Source: Cyanobacteria bacterium FACHB-471 (GTDB lineage Bacteria > Cyanobacteriota > Cyanobacteriia > Elainellales > Elainellaceae). From it: a DNA stretch of 64,000 nt. A program made the translations under genes and the position numbers. The stretch covers positions 1 to 64,000 of the forward strand of contig JACJOC010000077.1 of assembly GCA_014695345.1 (NCBI GenBank), written 5' to 3'. The notes beneath the pieces are model-generated. The model worked only from the letters and a program-made list of their open reading frames with translations, did no database searches and was not told where the DNA came from. How positions within the stretch are numbered: the stretch's first letter is position 1; every line of letters starts with the position of its first letter. Shown piece after piece: positions 1 to 8,078 of the stretch.

Positions 1-240
1 TACGGCAACCAGCATCTATCAACTCAAGAGCAGACTGTTATCCCACTATTTGATTGGGCAACTCAAATCACCCACTCTTGCTATGAAGTTGGGCTAAGCT
101 GACCACCACATTTAGTACATCTGCGTAAGTCCTGACACATTCAAGACTAATGCCGAGAACGCAGCATTAACTCTAAACCCTCATGCCCCAGCTCATACAT
201 CCCTGCCTTACGCCAAGTTTTGGGTTCTCGTTTCATGAGG
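1..240. other. Intergenic or gene-end sequence at window start
   Basis: Two forward frames stay open from base 1 to about base 100, one ending at TGA 100-102 and the other at TAA 95-97. One may be the last ~30 codons of a gene beginning outside the window, but neither has a recognisable motif and they cannot be told apart. From about 103 to 240 I see no gene, RNA or repeat. Confidence 0.3.
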
Positions 241-269
241 TTGCAACTCGTACTCATAATGAGTATGAT
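241..269 (+). promoter_or_regulatory. Putative sigma-70-type promoter of srx with palindrome in the spacer
   Basis: TTGCAA at 241-246 and TATGAT at 264-269 are separated by exactly 17 bases, matching the -35/-10 consensus geometry. The spacer holds a perfect 7-1-7 palindrome, TACTCAT-A-ATGAGTA at 251-265, whose last bases overlap the -10 box. A protein bound there would block polymerase. The downstream gene is a peroxide-defence gene, so a Fur/PerR-type repressor is a plausible but unproven occupant. Confidence 0.5.
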
Positions 270-300
270 TTAGAAAGAAGAGAGCAGAAGCTAAAGTAAG

Positions 301-564
301 ATGGCAAAAGTTCAAGAAATTCCCATCAACCAAATCCGCCGACCTCTATTTCGGCAAAATGACCAGGCAAAAGTTGCCGCTCTGATGGAGTCTATTCAAG
401 AAATTGGTTTACAAGAGCCAATCGATGTTTTAGAGGTCGAAGGGCAATACTACGGCTTCTCTGGCTGTCACCGATATGAGGCTTGCAGCCGCTTAGGGCA
501 CGAAACAATTTTGTGTAATGTCCGCCGTGCTCCTAAATCTGTTTTGCGGATGCATCTGGCTTAG
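301..564 (+). CDS. srx: Sulfiredoxin
   Basis: ATP-dependent sulfiredoxin reduces cysteine-sulfinic acid in over-oxidised 2-Cys peroxiredoxins, restoring peroxidase activity in the cytosol. The 87-residue protein has the compact ParB/Srx fold and the family signature FSGCHR at residues 53-58. Cys56 is the catalytic cysteine; plain ParB proteins have arginine-based nuclease motifs here and no such Cys. Length and motif fit bacterial Srx. The ATG at 301 lies 31 bases after a good promoter, although no strong Shine-Dalgarno is visible. A Dps-type ferritin follows 110 bases downstream on the same strand, which makes this a peroxide-defence pair. Confidence 0.92.
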   Translation: MAKVQEIPINQIRRPLFRQNDQAKVAALMESIQEIGLQEPIDVLEVEGQYYGFSGCHRYEACSRLGHETILCNVRRAPKSVLRMHLA

Positions 565-674
565 GTCAATTTGAATTATTTCAACCCAGAATCACTCTTC
601 AAGAGGCTGTGCGAATTGCATTTTGCAGCTAAAACAGTCATTAACCCCACTTCTTGCTGAATCAGGAGAAACAT

Positions 675-1163
675 ATGCAAGCTCAAGAACGTACCGTTCC
701 CGTTGATATCGGCATTAACGAAACAGACAGACATGCGATCGCTGACGGGTTATCTCGCCTGCTAGCAGATACCTACACGCTCTACCTGAAAACCCACAAC
801 TTCCATTGGAACGTGACAGGTCCAATGTTCCAAACGCTGCACATCATGTTTGAGACGCAATACACCGAGCTGGCAGTAGCAGTAGATGATGTCGCTGAGC
901 GAATCAGATCCTTGGGCTTCCCCGCCCCCGCGACCTACAGCGAGTTTGCTAAACTCACCTCCATTCCTGAAACTACTGGCGTACCTAAAGCAGAAGACAT
1001 GATCGCGCTATTGGTAGAGGGCAATGAAGCCGTCGTTAAAACTGCTCGTAGCACATTTCCCGCAGCAGAACGGGCTGGCGATGAATCCACTGCTGACCTG
1101 CTAACGGAGCGGATGCGTCTGCATGAGAAAACTGCCTGGATGCTCAGAAGCTTGTTGCAGTAA
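675..1163 (+). CDS. dps: Dps-family ferritin-like DNA-protection protein
   Basis: Dps proteins form 12-subunit shells that oxidise Fe(II) with H2O2 at inter-subunit ferroxidase sites and store the iron, so preventing Fenton damage. With ATG 675 the protein is 162 residues, normal for the family. The ferroxidase ligands align as His44, His56, Glu60, Asp71 and Glu75 ([10 protein letters not shown] ... LHIMFE ... DDVAERI). The start at 675 is chosen because AGGAGA at 664-669 precedes it at good spacing; an in-frame TTG at 654 lacks one. A perfect hairpin terminator follows at 1321. The N-terminus has no long Lys/Arg tail, so DNA binding may be weak. Confidence 0.93.
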   Translation: MQAQERTVPVDIGINETDRHAIADGLSRLLADTYTLYLKTHNFHWNVTGPMFQTLHIMFETQYTELAVAVDDVAERIRSLGFPAPATYSEFAKLTSIPETTGVPKAEDMIALLVEGNEAVVKTARSTFPAAERAGDESTADLLTERMRLHEKTAWMLRSLLQ

Positions 1164-1320
1164 GAGTCATTAGGCGTTGGTCTTTTGCCTATCGGCTCGT
1201 GACCCAACCTCAGCTTGGATAATGCCAGATTAGACGCTCTAGCTTTCCTAAAGATTGAAGGAATCTAGAGCCGCTTAGAGGAAAGTTCCCATCTCCAGTT
1301 TGGGAACCAGAGAACGAAGG

Positions 1321-1359
1321 AAGAGCGGGGATCGTAACACTATTACGATCCCCGCTCTT
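1321..1359 (+). terminator. Strong hairpin terminator after dps
   Basis: A perfect 17-bp inverted repeat (arm AAGAGCGGGGATCGTAA) with a 5-base loop is followed by a T-rich tract (TATTTGGGTTTT). This is the expected form of an intrinsic terminator and separates dps from the next gene. The rest of 1164-1471 shows nothing else recognisable. Confidence 0.8.
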
Positions 1360-1471
1360 CTATTTGGGTTTTAATGATCATGTTCTTGAGAACAAGAGTA
1401 GGGCGATTTCCATCTAACTCTTGGTTACGAAGCTCTGCCTCTTGCATCTCCGTTTAGAAAACCATCAGGCT

Positions 1472-2128
1472 ATGAATCAGACCGCCAGTTCAAATCACAG
1501 CGGCTTGCTGCGATCGCTCATGCAACCGCTCAACATTCCTAGCTTCAAAGCCCTCAGCCGCACTGCTGGTGTTTCTGAATGGCAGGTCAAACAATTGCGC
1601 CAAGGTCGCGCCGCGCAAATGCAAGCAGAGCCACTCTTTAAACTAAGCCAAACCCTTCAAATTTCGCTTAATGAACTGCTAACGAAATTTTCCGACTTGC
1701 CGCTTCCGTCACCACAACCTGACTCAACCCAGAGCTTAAATCCTCTCCAGCAGGAATATCGCCGCTTAGAGTCCCAGCTTGCCGAACAACAGCAAACCCT
1801 CCAGCAAGAATTTCAGCGCTCCAGCTTACAAATACTAGAATCTCTCTTGCTGCAACTGCCCACAGCCGCCTATGCTGCCGAAAACAATCCTCAAATTCCG
1901 GCTGCTCGGCTATTGCCTTTGCTGCGTCCGATCGAACAATTGCTCAAAAGTTGGGGAGTGGAAGCGATCGCCCCCGTTGGCAGCGAAGTCGCTTATGATC
2001 CTCAAGTGCATCAGTTGATGGAAGGTAGAGCGGAGGTGGGCGATCGCGTCAAAATCCGCTACACAGGTTACACTCAAGGCGGTAAACTCCTCCACCGCGC
2101 TAAGGTTAGCCCCGTCTCTGATCCCTAA
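1472..2128 (+). CDS. HTH-domain protein with GrpE-like C-terminus
   Basis: A 218-residue protein built in three parts. Residues ~10-75 read as an Xre-like helix-turn-helix (FKALSRTAGVSEWQVKQLRQG), ~85-120 are a Gln-rich coiled coil, and the C-terminal ~100 residues resemble the GrpE beta-domain tail (GDRVKIRYTGYTQGGKLLHR). GrpE proteins release ADP from DnaK; whether this one does so, or is a regulator using a GrpE scaffold, is not decidable here. ATG 1472 is preferred over TTG 1421. The gene stands alone, and its end overlaps the end of the convergent gene by 4 bases. No dnaK or dnaJ is nearby. Confidence 0.65.
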   Translation: MNQTASSNHSGLLRSLMQPLNIPSFKALSRTAGVSEWQVKQLRQGRAAQMQAEPLFKLSQTLQISLNELLTKFSDLPLPSPQPDSTQSLNPLQQEYRRLESQLAEQQQTLQQEFQRSSLQILESLLLQLPTAAYAAENNPQIPAARLLPLLRPIEQLLKSWGVEAIAPVGSEVAYDPQVHQLMEGRAEVGDRVKIRYTGYTQGGKLLHRAKVSPVSDP

Positions 2129-2934
2129 TCTCCTTCTGGCTGCTGAATCTGAATCCTTCCCTGCTCATCCACAGAAACATTGCCACCTAACGCTTCAATT
2201 TGGCTAATGGCATAACGCTGAGTCTCTTCATCAAACGCATTGCCTAAAACCATTACCCAAGCTGCAATTTGGGCTGATTTACTTTGAGGATTGTCAGCCA
2301 AGAACTTAGCCGTTTGCTGTGAAACTTGTGCAGCAGCCTGGCTCTCTGGATCAGAATAAAGACTTGCCCACTCTGCTGCCGTTTCAAAAGACTGTTGAGC
2401 AGCCTGACTGTCTCCCAAAAACAGCAGTTCATCGGTGCCCTTATATCGCCAAACAATATATGCCCTATCTGGCAATCTGGGCGACAGTTGGGACACATGT
2501 TCATTCATGATTTCTGTTGTGCGATCGGGTCTACCCGCGTAGAGCGTCGTGCTTCCTGATAAGAAGAAGTAAGCATCACGGAAGTAAGGATCACTATCTA
2601 GAATCACCTCAAAAAAGTTAGGACTGAGATCGTAGCCAATTTGGTTTCTGGCAGATGTATCTCCGAAGTACTGCAAAAAACTCAAGAACGTCCAGTCAGC
2701 AATTAAATTTTCAAAGCCAAACTTAGGAGCTTTATGAAGTAAATTAAGCTGAACCTGCTCTGACTCTACCTGCCTATTTAACTCTGCCTCAGATAGTGTT
2801 TCACTTCTATTGTTTAAGTGGTTGAGCTGAGGTAGTTGAAGTACGCTAATTCCTACAATACTGACTAGAGCAACAGTAAAAAGTCCTAAGAACTGCCCTC
2901 GATTAGAATTGGATCGATTTAGAATAGATTGCAT
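2125..2934 (-). CDS. Membrane-anchored protein of unknown function, TPR-like
   Basis: A 269-residue protein with one N-terminal transmembrane segment (~residues 14-34) after a short basic stretch, then an alpha-helical, Gln/Ala-rich domain whose pattern (YFFLSGSTTLYAGRPD, AAEWASLYSDPESQAAAQ) resembles degenerate tetratricopeptide helices. I do not recognise a catalytic motif. It directly follows the GT4-FkbM gene: the stop of that gene ends at 2977 and an in-frame TTG starts at 2976, with the first ATG at 2934. Co-transcription is likely. A periplasmic scaffold for polysaccharide or glycoprotein assembly is an inference from context only. Confidence 0.6.
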   Translation of the reverse strand: MQSILNRSNSNRGQFLGLFTVALVSIVGISVLQLPQLNHLNNRSETLSEAELNRQVESEQVQLNLLHKAPKFGFENLIADWTFLSFLQYFGDTSARNQIGYDLSPNFFEVILDSDPYFRDAYFFLSGSTTLYAGRPDRTTEIMNEHVSQLSPRLPDRAYIVWRYKGTDELLFLGDSQAAQQSFETAAEWASLYSDPESQAAAQVSQQTAKFLADNPQSKSAQIAAWVMVLGNAFDEETQRYAISQIEALGGNVSVDEQGRIQIQQPEGD

Positions 2935-2976
2935 TGTCTTTAGAAAACTTGCTTTCTTCTCGGCTATTACACCCAA

Positions 2977-5001
2977 CTAATGGCTCAATTCTTGACTTCG
3001 GATCTGCTCAAATAGATCTATGTCTTGCTGGCTAAAAGCACAGATATCAAGGTAGTATACAACCGCTCTGCCACTCTTTTTATGATTGGATCTCAAATAA
3101 GCATTTAAGTCATAGAAGCGATCACCATCCATGGCTGTCAAACTTAATAGGTAGTTACCGAAATTGTCGTAAATAATAAACTTCTCATAGCCTATCTCCG
3201 TTAGTGCTTGAAGGGTTAACAAGCTCTCTCTTTCCCCATTAGGAGTAACAAATATATCGTATTCAAAAAAGAGAATGGGTTGATGGGTTTTGAGAATTTC
3301 GAGAGAGGACTGGATAATTTGAAAGTCATATCCGTCCGTATCTATTTTTAGAAGTTTGGAGGTTCGAAACTGAGAATAGCTTTGAAAGAGCGTAGCCAGA
3401 CTTTGCATCGGGATTGAATGTTTAGCGCCCGATTTGACTGCCTCTAAAACAGAAGTCGTACCGCCATGACTGCTAATTTTTTCTGCATCTACTTCTTTGT
3501 TATCGTTGCCGATGAAGCATTTAGCAATTTTAACATTACCAATCTGTTGAGCATTTGTTTCTAAGTAGAATAAGAATTCTGGGTTGCCTTCAACACAAAG
3601 CAGAGGAACATTTTTGTTGTAAGTGCGAATTAGAGCTGCTGTGTCACCAACATTTGCACCAATGTCAATTGCAGTGCTATTGGGATACTTTTTGAAGGTA
3701 ATCTGCGAAATATAACCAAGGGCTTTGTCGTATCGCTTCCAAGTTGCCTGGTAGGCATCCAAATTGTGGTCGCTGGGTAGCATCAAAGCAAATGTACCAA
3801 CCTGGTGCTTTTTTGAAACAGCTATTTTGTAAGCTTCACTGTGTTTATAGGCAATCAGTTCTTCGAGCAATTCAATTAACTCTTCTACTGCTTTACGCTG
3901 AGTAAACTGAGTCATTGCTTTCTGTTGTCCTTGCTGAGCGATCGCTTCCCATTCTTCAGGGTTAGATACTAGATAAGACAATGCTTCTGCCAATGCAAAA
4001 GGATTTTCAGACTCAAATTTTAGCCCATTAACTCCATGCTCTACAATCTCTGCCGCGCCTCCTGTACCGCTGGTAATTAGGGCTAATCCAGCAGCCATTG
4101 CTTCAATTTGGCTAATGCCAAACGGTTCTTGAAAGCGTGAAGGAAAAACTAGTACATTATGGGTTTTATATAATTCCTTAAGTTCTTGACGAGATAAAGG
4201 CCCAGCAAAGGTTACTCGGTCAAGAAACCCTTCGCTTTCAATAAAGCGCTTCAATTCTTCGACAAACTGAGGTTCTAAGGTGTCACCTGCAAAAGTTGCA
4301 GAAAAGTCAACGCCCATTGCGTTTAGCAGACTCAAAGCTTCCACTAAAACGTCGGCACCCTTGTACAGCATTACGATACTAGCGTAGGCAATGCGTAGGC
4401 GATCGCGTGTAGGCAAAGCATCCTGATAAAACTCTTCAACAATGGCACCGGGATAGATAGTTTTTGTGGTTTCAGTCGGGTAATTTCCCTCTCGTAAAAC
4501 ATCAGTAAGCCAATTGCTACAGGTGATGTAGCGGTGAAGTAGGCTGTTGGGTGTCCGCTCTGGTAAGTAGCTAGGAGCCATATTCATGACGTAGTGAGCG
4601 ACAGGTATTTCCCGTGATAACAGGAACTCCAACAGATGAACACCTAAAAAGTCAATGTTTCCGGCTAGAGCCACATCTGGTTGAAAGCGGCTTATCCAAT
4701 CTGCCAATGCATTTAGATTGAGTTGACTAATCCGTTCTACTTCTGCTGGTGTGAACCAATCTGTCCCACTGCCACGTCTCCATTCGCCTGCTAAGGTCAG
4801 GCAGCGCTCAACAGTCGGATCAGGATAGCTTTGACTGACGTGGCTAGTGGCAAATGCAGGGTTATCGGTTGTAAGTACAAGTACTTGATGTCCTAGATGG
4901 TGCAGTAGTCTGGCAAAGTCAGCAATGGAGCGTTCATATCCTCCAAGAACCTGTGGCGGATAAAGATTGCTGATAATCAGAATTCGTCGTGATTTCTCCA
5001 C
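2977..5001 (-). CDS. Bifunctional GT4 glycosyltransferase - FkbM methyltransferase
   Basis: A 674-residue fusion. Residues 1-~395 are a GT-B glycosyltransferase of family GT4, with the N-terminal GGYERS loop and the EPFGISQIEA nucleotide-sugar motif near residue 291 (EX7E-type). Residues ~440-620 are an FkbM-family SAM methyltransferase, with the SAM-binding motif AIDIGANVGD near 443 and KIDTDGYDFQII further on. FkbM enzymes O-methylate sugars and polyketides, so the fusion probably adds a sugar and methylates the product. It lies 26 bases downstream of the SPINDLY-like gene, in one operon. Each half is full length with no frameshift. Substrates are unknown. Confidence 0.85.
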   Translation of the reverse strand: MEKSRRILIISNLYPPQVLGGYERSIADFARLLHHLGHQVLVLTTDNPAFATSHVSQSYPDPTVERCLTLAGEWRRGSGTDWFTPAEVERISQLNLNALADWISRFQPDVALAGNIDFLGVHLLEFLLSREIPVAHYVMNMAPSYLPERTPNSLLHRYITCSNWLTDVLREGNYPTETTKTIYPGAIVEEFYQDALPTRDRLRIAYASIVMLYKGADVLVEALSLLNAMGVDFSATFAGDTLEPQFVEELKRFIESEGFLDRVTFAGPLSRQELKELYKTHNVLVFPSRFQEPFGISQIEAMAAGLALITSGTGGAAEIVEHGVNGLKFESENPFALAEALSYLVSNPEEWEAIAQQGQQKAMTQFTQRKAVEELIELLEELIAYKHSEAYKIAVSKKHQVGTFALMLPSDHNLDAYQATWKRYDKALGYISQITFKKYPNSTAIDIGANVGDTAALIRTYNKNVPLLCVEGNPEFLFYLETNAQQIGNVKIAKCFIGNDNKEVDAEKISSHGGTTSVLEAVKSGAKHSIPMQSLATLFQSYSQFRTSKLLKIDTDGYDFQIIQSSLEILKTHQPILFFEYDIFVTPNGERESLLTLQALTEIGYEKFIIYDNFGNYLLSLTAMDGDRFYDLNAYLRSNHKKSGRAVVYYLDICAFSQQDIDLFEQIRSQELSH

Positions 5002-5027
5002 TGCTCACCCTCCCTGTTCCCAATGTT

Positions 5028-7247
5028 CTACTCTTCAATATAGTTCTGCCACATTTGCTCGTAAGCTTGTTCCATTTGACGGGTAAACTGCTTTGCATCC
5101 CACAGTGGAGCAGTTTGGCGCGATCGCCATAATTTCCAATGGATTTGTTGGCGCAAAGCCGGATCATCTCCCAAACGCACGCCCCACTCCACATATTCCT
5201 CATCAGTCCAGGCGATTCCTTCGGTAATTTGGGCATTGACCATCATGGTGTAGCTATTACGAGCGGCGAACTGTTCACCGATACGAGTAACAAGAGGAAT
5301 TCCCAGCCAAAGCGTTTCTAATGTAGTTGTCGCACCATTGTAAGGATAAGTATCAAGTACCACATCAGCAATTGCTAAGTTGGCCCGATGAACCAATTCA
5401 GAAGGGGCTTCTGGCAAAAATCGTAAGCGGCTTTGGTCAACACCTTCTTCTTCTGCAATTTGCACAAACAGCTTTTGAATGGCTTCTGCATCGGATAAAC
5501 CTTTAATCAGGAAGTAGCTGTTGGGCACAGCTTTAATAATCTGCATTTGCAGTCGAACTGTTTCGGGATGGCGCTTGTGTCCTCTTTGGGCACTCAGATA
5601 AACAATGGCATCATCAGCAATGCCCAACTGATCGCGTCGCAGCGAGGGAATTCCGATTTCAAATCCATCTACAGCAATGTAGGTTTGGGGCAACCGCCAA
5701 ATCTTCTCGGAATAGTGTGCCTCAGCAGAATCAGGCAGTACATAAGGGTCAGCAATAAAGTAGTCAATTGCAGGTAGCCCACTCGCATCCCACCCTAGCC
5801 AGGTCGCTTGCACGGGGGCAGGTTTTAACGCCATGATTTCGCAGGTTGTGTCTAGCGTGATGCTGTCTAGGTCAATCAGAATATCGATTTCATCTTGATG
5901 GATTTGTTGGGCAATAGTGAAGCTTTCAGCAGGTAACTTGTGGGCGTGTTCGACCTGTTTAACATACCATTCCTGCAATGGATCAAAGCCTTGAGATTTG
6001 TAGCCGATGAAGTAGGCATGAATCTCAAACTGCTCACGGTCGTGATGCTTTAACAGCCACCGGGCAAGCCAGCCAACCGAGTGAGTTCTAAAGCAGTGAG
6101 AAAGATAGCCGATTTTTAGCCGTTTGCTCTTTGAGGGAGTGAAAGGCTTAGCAAAACGTTGCCGAAATTGTTCTACATGGCTTGCTGCATAACGTTCAAT
6201 GTTAGCCTGAACGAGCTGCATCACCTGATTTTGCATTAAGCGATTCTGGATTAGATCGTCCCTAAAGTAGGGTTGAAAGAAGAGAGTGCCATCTAGCCGT
6301 CGGGCTTCGATTTGCTCCAGTGAGGTCAGGTTTGCTTGAAGGAGCGATCGCAACAAATTTTCTTGCTGCTGAAAGGTTGACAAAGCCTTTTCCCATCGTC
6401 CGCCTGCTAGCATCAAGCCTCGGAGAATCAGGTAAGAAGCGTAAATTTGATCGGGTAAAGTCTTAGAAAGCGTATAGCATGTTCGAGCAGCTTCAATGCC
6501 TTTCTCAAACTGATGGGCACTTTGATAAAACGCTGATAGCTGCTTCAGTACTTCTAAATGCTGAGGGTCAAGACGCAAGCACAACTCCATCAATCGGGCA
6601 GCTAGTTCTGGTTGACCTTCACTGTAAGCCAGCTTTACAGCAGGTGGAATTAGCGTATCAATAAAGCCTTGTGCATAGGGTGCTGGCGGTGAGCAAACTT
6701 CTAGAAATTCTAAAATAGAGGGTTCGAGTGGGGCATAGTTCAGAATGTCTGTGATGGTTTGGTAGAGCAAACTGAGATCAAGCTCAACTTGCTGGAATCG
6801 CAACAAATCAATAATCTCTGAACCTACCAAAGTCTCATTGTCAAACCTCTCAAGCTTTACCGAGAGCTGAAGAATTTTGAGCAGATTCTCCACATCCTCT
6901 GGACGCACTTCGCGCAAGTGCTGTCGAATCGTCCAAGCAAGTGAATGATCCTCTAATTGCTCCTGTCGCTTAGCCTCTGCTTGCAAAACCGTAGCTAACT
7001 CAGTAGACCGCTGCTCTACTTGCTCTGGCTCACTCTCGGACAGAGCCAACAGCCAAGTTGTCTGCGCTTCAACTTCCTGCTCCTGAAGCAACATCAGCAA
7101 ACCTAGATACCAGTAGTTCAGCCAAACCTCTGGCTCTGACTCAATCAACTGCTCAAACAGACTAGCAGCTTTAGCATAATTGCCCTGCACCAGAATTTGA
7201 TAGGCTTGCTGTTGTTGGGGAGAAAAGCCTAAAGCTTCAGTATTCAT
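5028..7247 (-). CDS. SPINDLY/OGT-like GT41 glycosyltransferase
   Basis: A 739-residue cytosolic protein. The first ~375 residues are helical TPR-like repeats (NYAKAASLFEQLIESEPE). The rest matches the O-GlcNAc transferase (SPINDLY) catalytic region of GT41: GYLSHCFRTHSVGWL near residue 378, then WLGWDASGLPAIDYFIAD near 481 and DTYPYNGATTTLETLWLG near 629. The family transfers GlcNAc, fucose or other sugars to Ser/Thr of proteins. ATG 7247 is preferred to an in-frame TTG three codons earlier. It sits between a pilin-like gene and a GT4-FkbM fusion, so surface-protein glycosylation is plausible. Substrate and sugar are not shown by the sequence. Confidence 0.85.
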   Translation of the reverse strand: MNTEALGFSPQQQQAYQILVQGNYAKAASLFEQLIESEPEVWLNYWYLGLLMLLQEQEVEAQTTWLLALSESEPEQVEQRSTELATVLQAEAKRQEQLEDHSLAWTIRQHLREVRPEDVENLLKILQLSVKLERFDNETLVGSEIIDLLRFQQVELDLSLLYQTITDILNYAPLEPSILEFLEVCSPPAPYAQGFIDTLIPPAVKLAYSEGQPELAARLMELCLRLDPQHLEVLKQLSAFYQSAHQFEKGIEAARTCYTLSKTLPDQIYASYLILRGLMLAGGRWEKALSTFQQQENLLRSLLQANLTSLEQIEARRLDGTLFFQPYFRDDLIQNRLMQNQVMQLVQANIERYAASHVEQFRQRFAKPFTPSKSKRLKIGYLSHCFRTHSVGWLARWLLKHHDREQFEIHAYFIGYKSQGFDPLQEWYVKQVEHAHKLPAESFTIAQQIHQDEIDILIDLDSITLDTTCEIMALKPAPVQATWLGWDASGLPAIDYFIADPYVLPDSAEAHYSEKIWRLPQTYIAVDGFEIGIPSLRRDQLGIADDAIVYLSAQRGHKRHPETVRLQMQIIKAVPNSYFLIKGLSDAEAIQKLFVQIAEEEGVDQSRLRFLPEAPSELVHRANLAIADVVLDTYPYNGATTTLETLWLGIPLVTRIGEQFAARNSYTMMVNAQITEGIAWTDEEYVEWGVRLGDDPALRQQIHWKLWRSRQTAPLWDAKQFTRQMEQAYEQMWQNYIEE

Positions 7248-7311
7248 GGCGAACAATAGATTAGATATCTGTTAACACAAGCAGTGGTCTACCCTCATGG
7301 TGAAACCGACA

Positions 7312-7350
7312 CTAAACAAAAATAGAGTGAGCAGTATTACTTACTCACTC
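7312..7350 (-). terminator. Terminator of the pilin-like gene
   Basis: On the minus strand GAGTGAG and CTCACTC pair (7325-7350), followed at once by TATTTTTGTTT (7312-7323). The stem is short but the U-tract is clear. It should separate the pilin-like transcript from the SPINDLY-like gene beginning 65 bases further. Confidence 0.6.
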
Positions 7351-7399
7351 CATTTAAAAGTTTTAATTAGGTCAGTCAATGCAGCTAAAACTGACAGCC

Positions 7400-7975
7400 T
7401 TACTGGATGTCTTCGTAAGCACCGGCTGTCTTACAGTCAGCAGTGGTATCACCAGTCAATTGACCCTTGAATGATTCGGTGCCCTGCACGCCTTTGTTAA
7501 CTGGAGCATTTAAAGCCTGGCATAGAACAGACAATGTAGTTGCCTCACCAGTGCCCTTCACTACACCAGTGGAAACACCACCAATGTATGAACGAACTGT
7601 AGCCGTTGCCCCTTTAGTGGGCTGAGCCTGGTTAGTTGCAACTGATGAATTCGTACCGCCTCCAGCAATTTTGTAAGAATAATTATTGGTGGAAGTAGTA
7701 ATACCTAGACCTAAATTCTCAAAGTTAGCCTGGTCAACAAATTCTTGGCGTTCCAGGAAGTAAGCTTGCTGACCCCGGTTCATGGAACCAACGTATGACT
7801 TAGCTTCAGATTCACGCGCTTTGTTTGCCTGGTTGAGGAAGGAGGGCAAAGCAATAGCAGCCAAAATACCGATAATGATGATGACGACAAGCAGCTCAAT
7901 CAGGGTAAAACCTTGATCGCCCTTTTTCTTTTGGAGCATGTGCTGCAAAAACTTGGCTTTAAGTTCGGTCTTCAT
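7400..7975 (-). CDS. Type IV pilin-like protein (PilA family)
   Basis: A 191-residue prepilin. It has a 22-residue basic leader ending in Gly, then the FTLIELLVVIIIIGILAAIA hydrophobic helix. PilD-type cleavage is expected at Gly22/Phe23, placing the conserved Glu at mature position 5 (Glu27). The C-terminal domain is Thr/Ser/Asn-rich with two cysteines (~167 and ~182) that could form the usual D-region disulphide. AGGAG eight bases before ATG 7975 fixes the start. It is either the major pilin for twitching and DNA uptake or a minor pilin. Neighbouring sugar-transfer genes suggest that it may be glycosylated. It has its own terminator. Confidence 0.9.
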   Translation of the reverse strand: MKTELKAKFLQHMLQKKKGDQGFTLIELLVVIIIIGILAAIALPSFLNQANKARESEAKSYVGSMNRGQQAYFLERQEFVDQANFENLGLGITTSTNNYSYKIAGGGTNSSVATNQAQPTKGATATVRSYIGGVSTGVVKGTGEATTLSVLCQALNAPVNKGVQGTESFKGQLTGDTTADCKTAGAYEDIQ

Positions 7976-8078
7976 GAAATGTTTCTCCTTGAGTTGCGGG
8001 ATACTGGATTTCTAACTCCTGCATATAACCTGCCCATTCCAATCCCGTTTCATATCACTCCACTACAAATTTTTTTCT

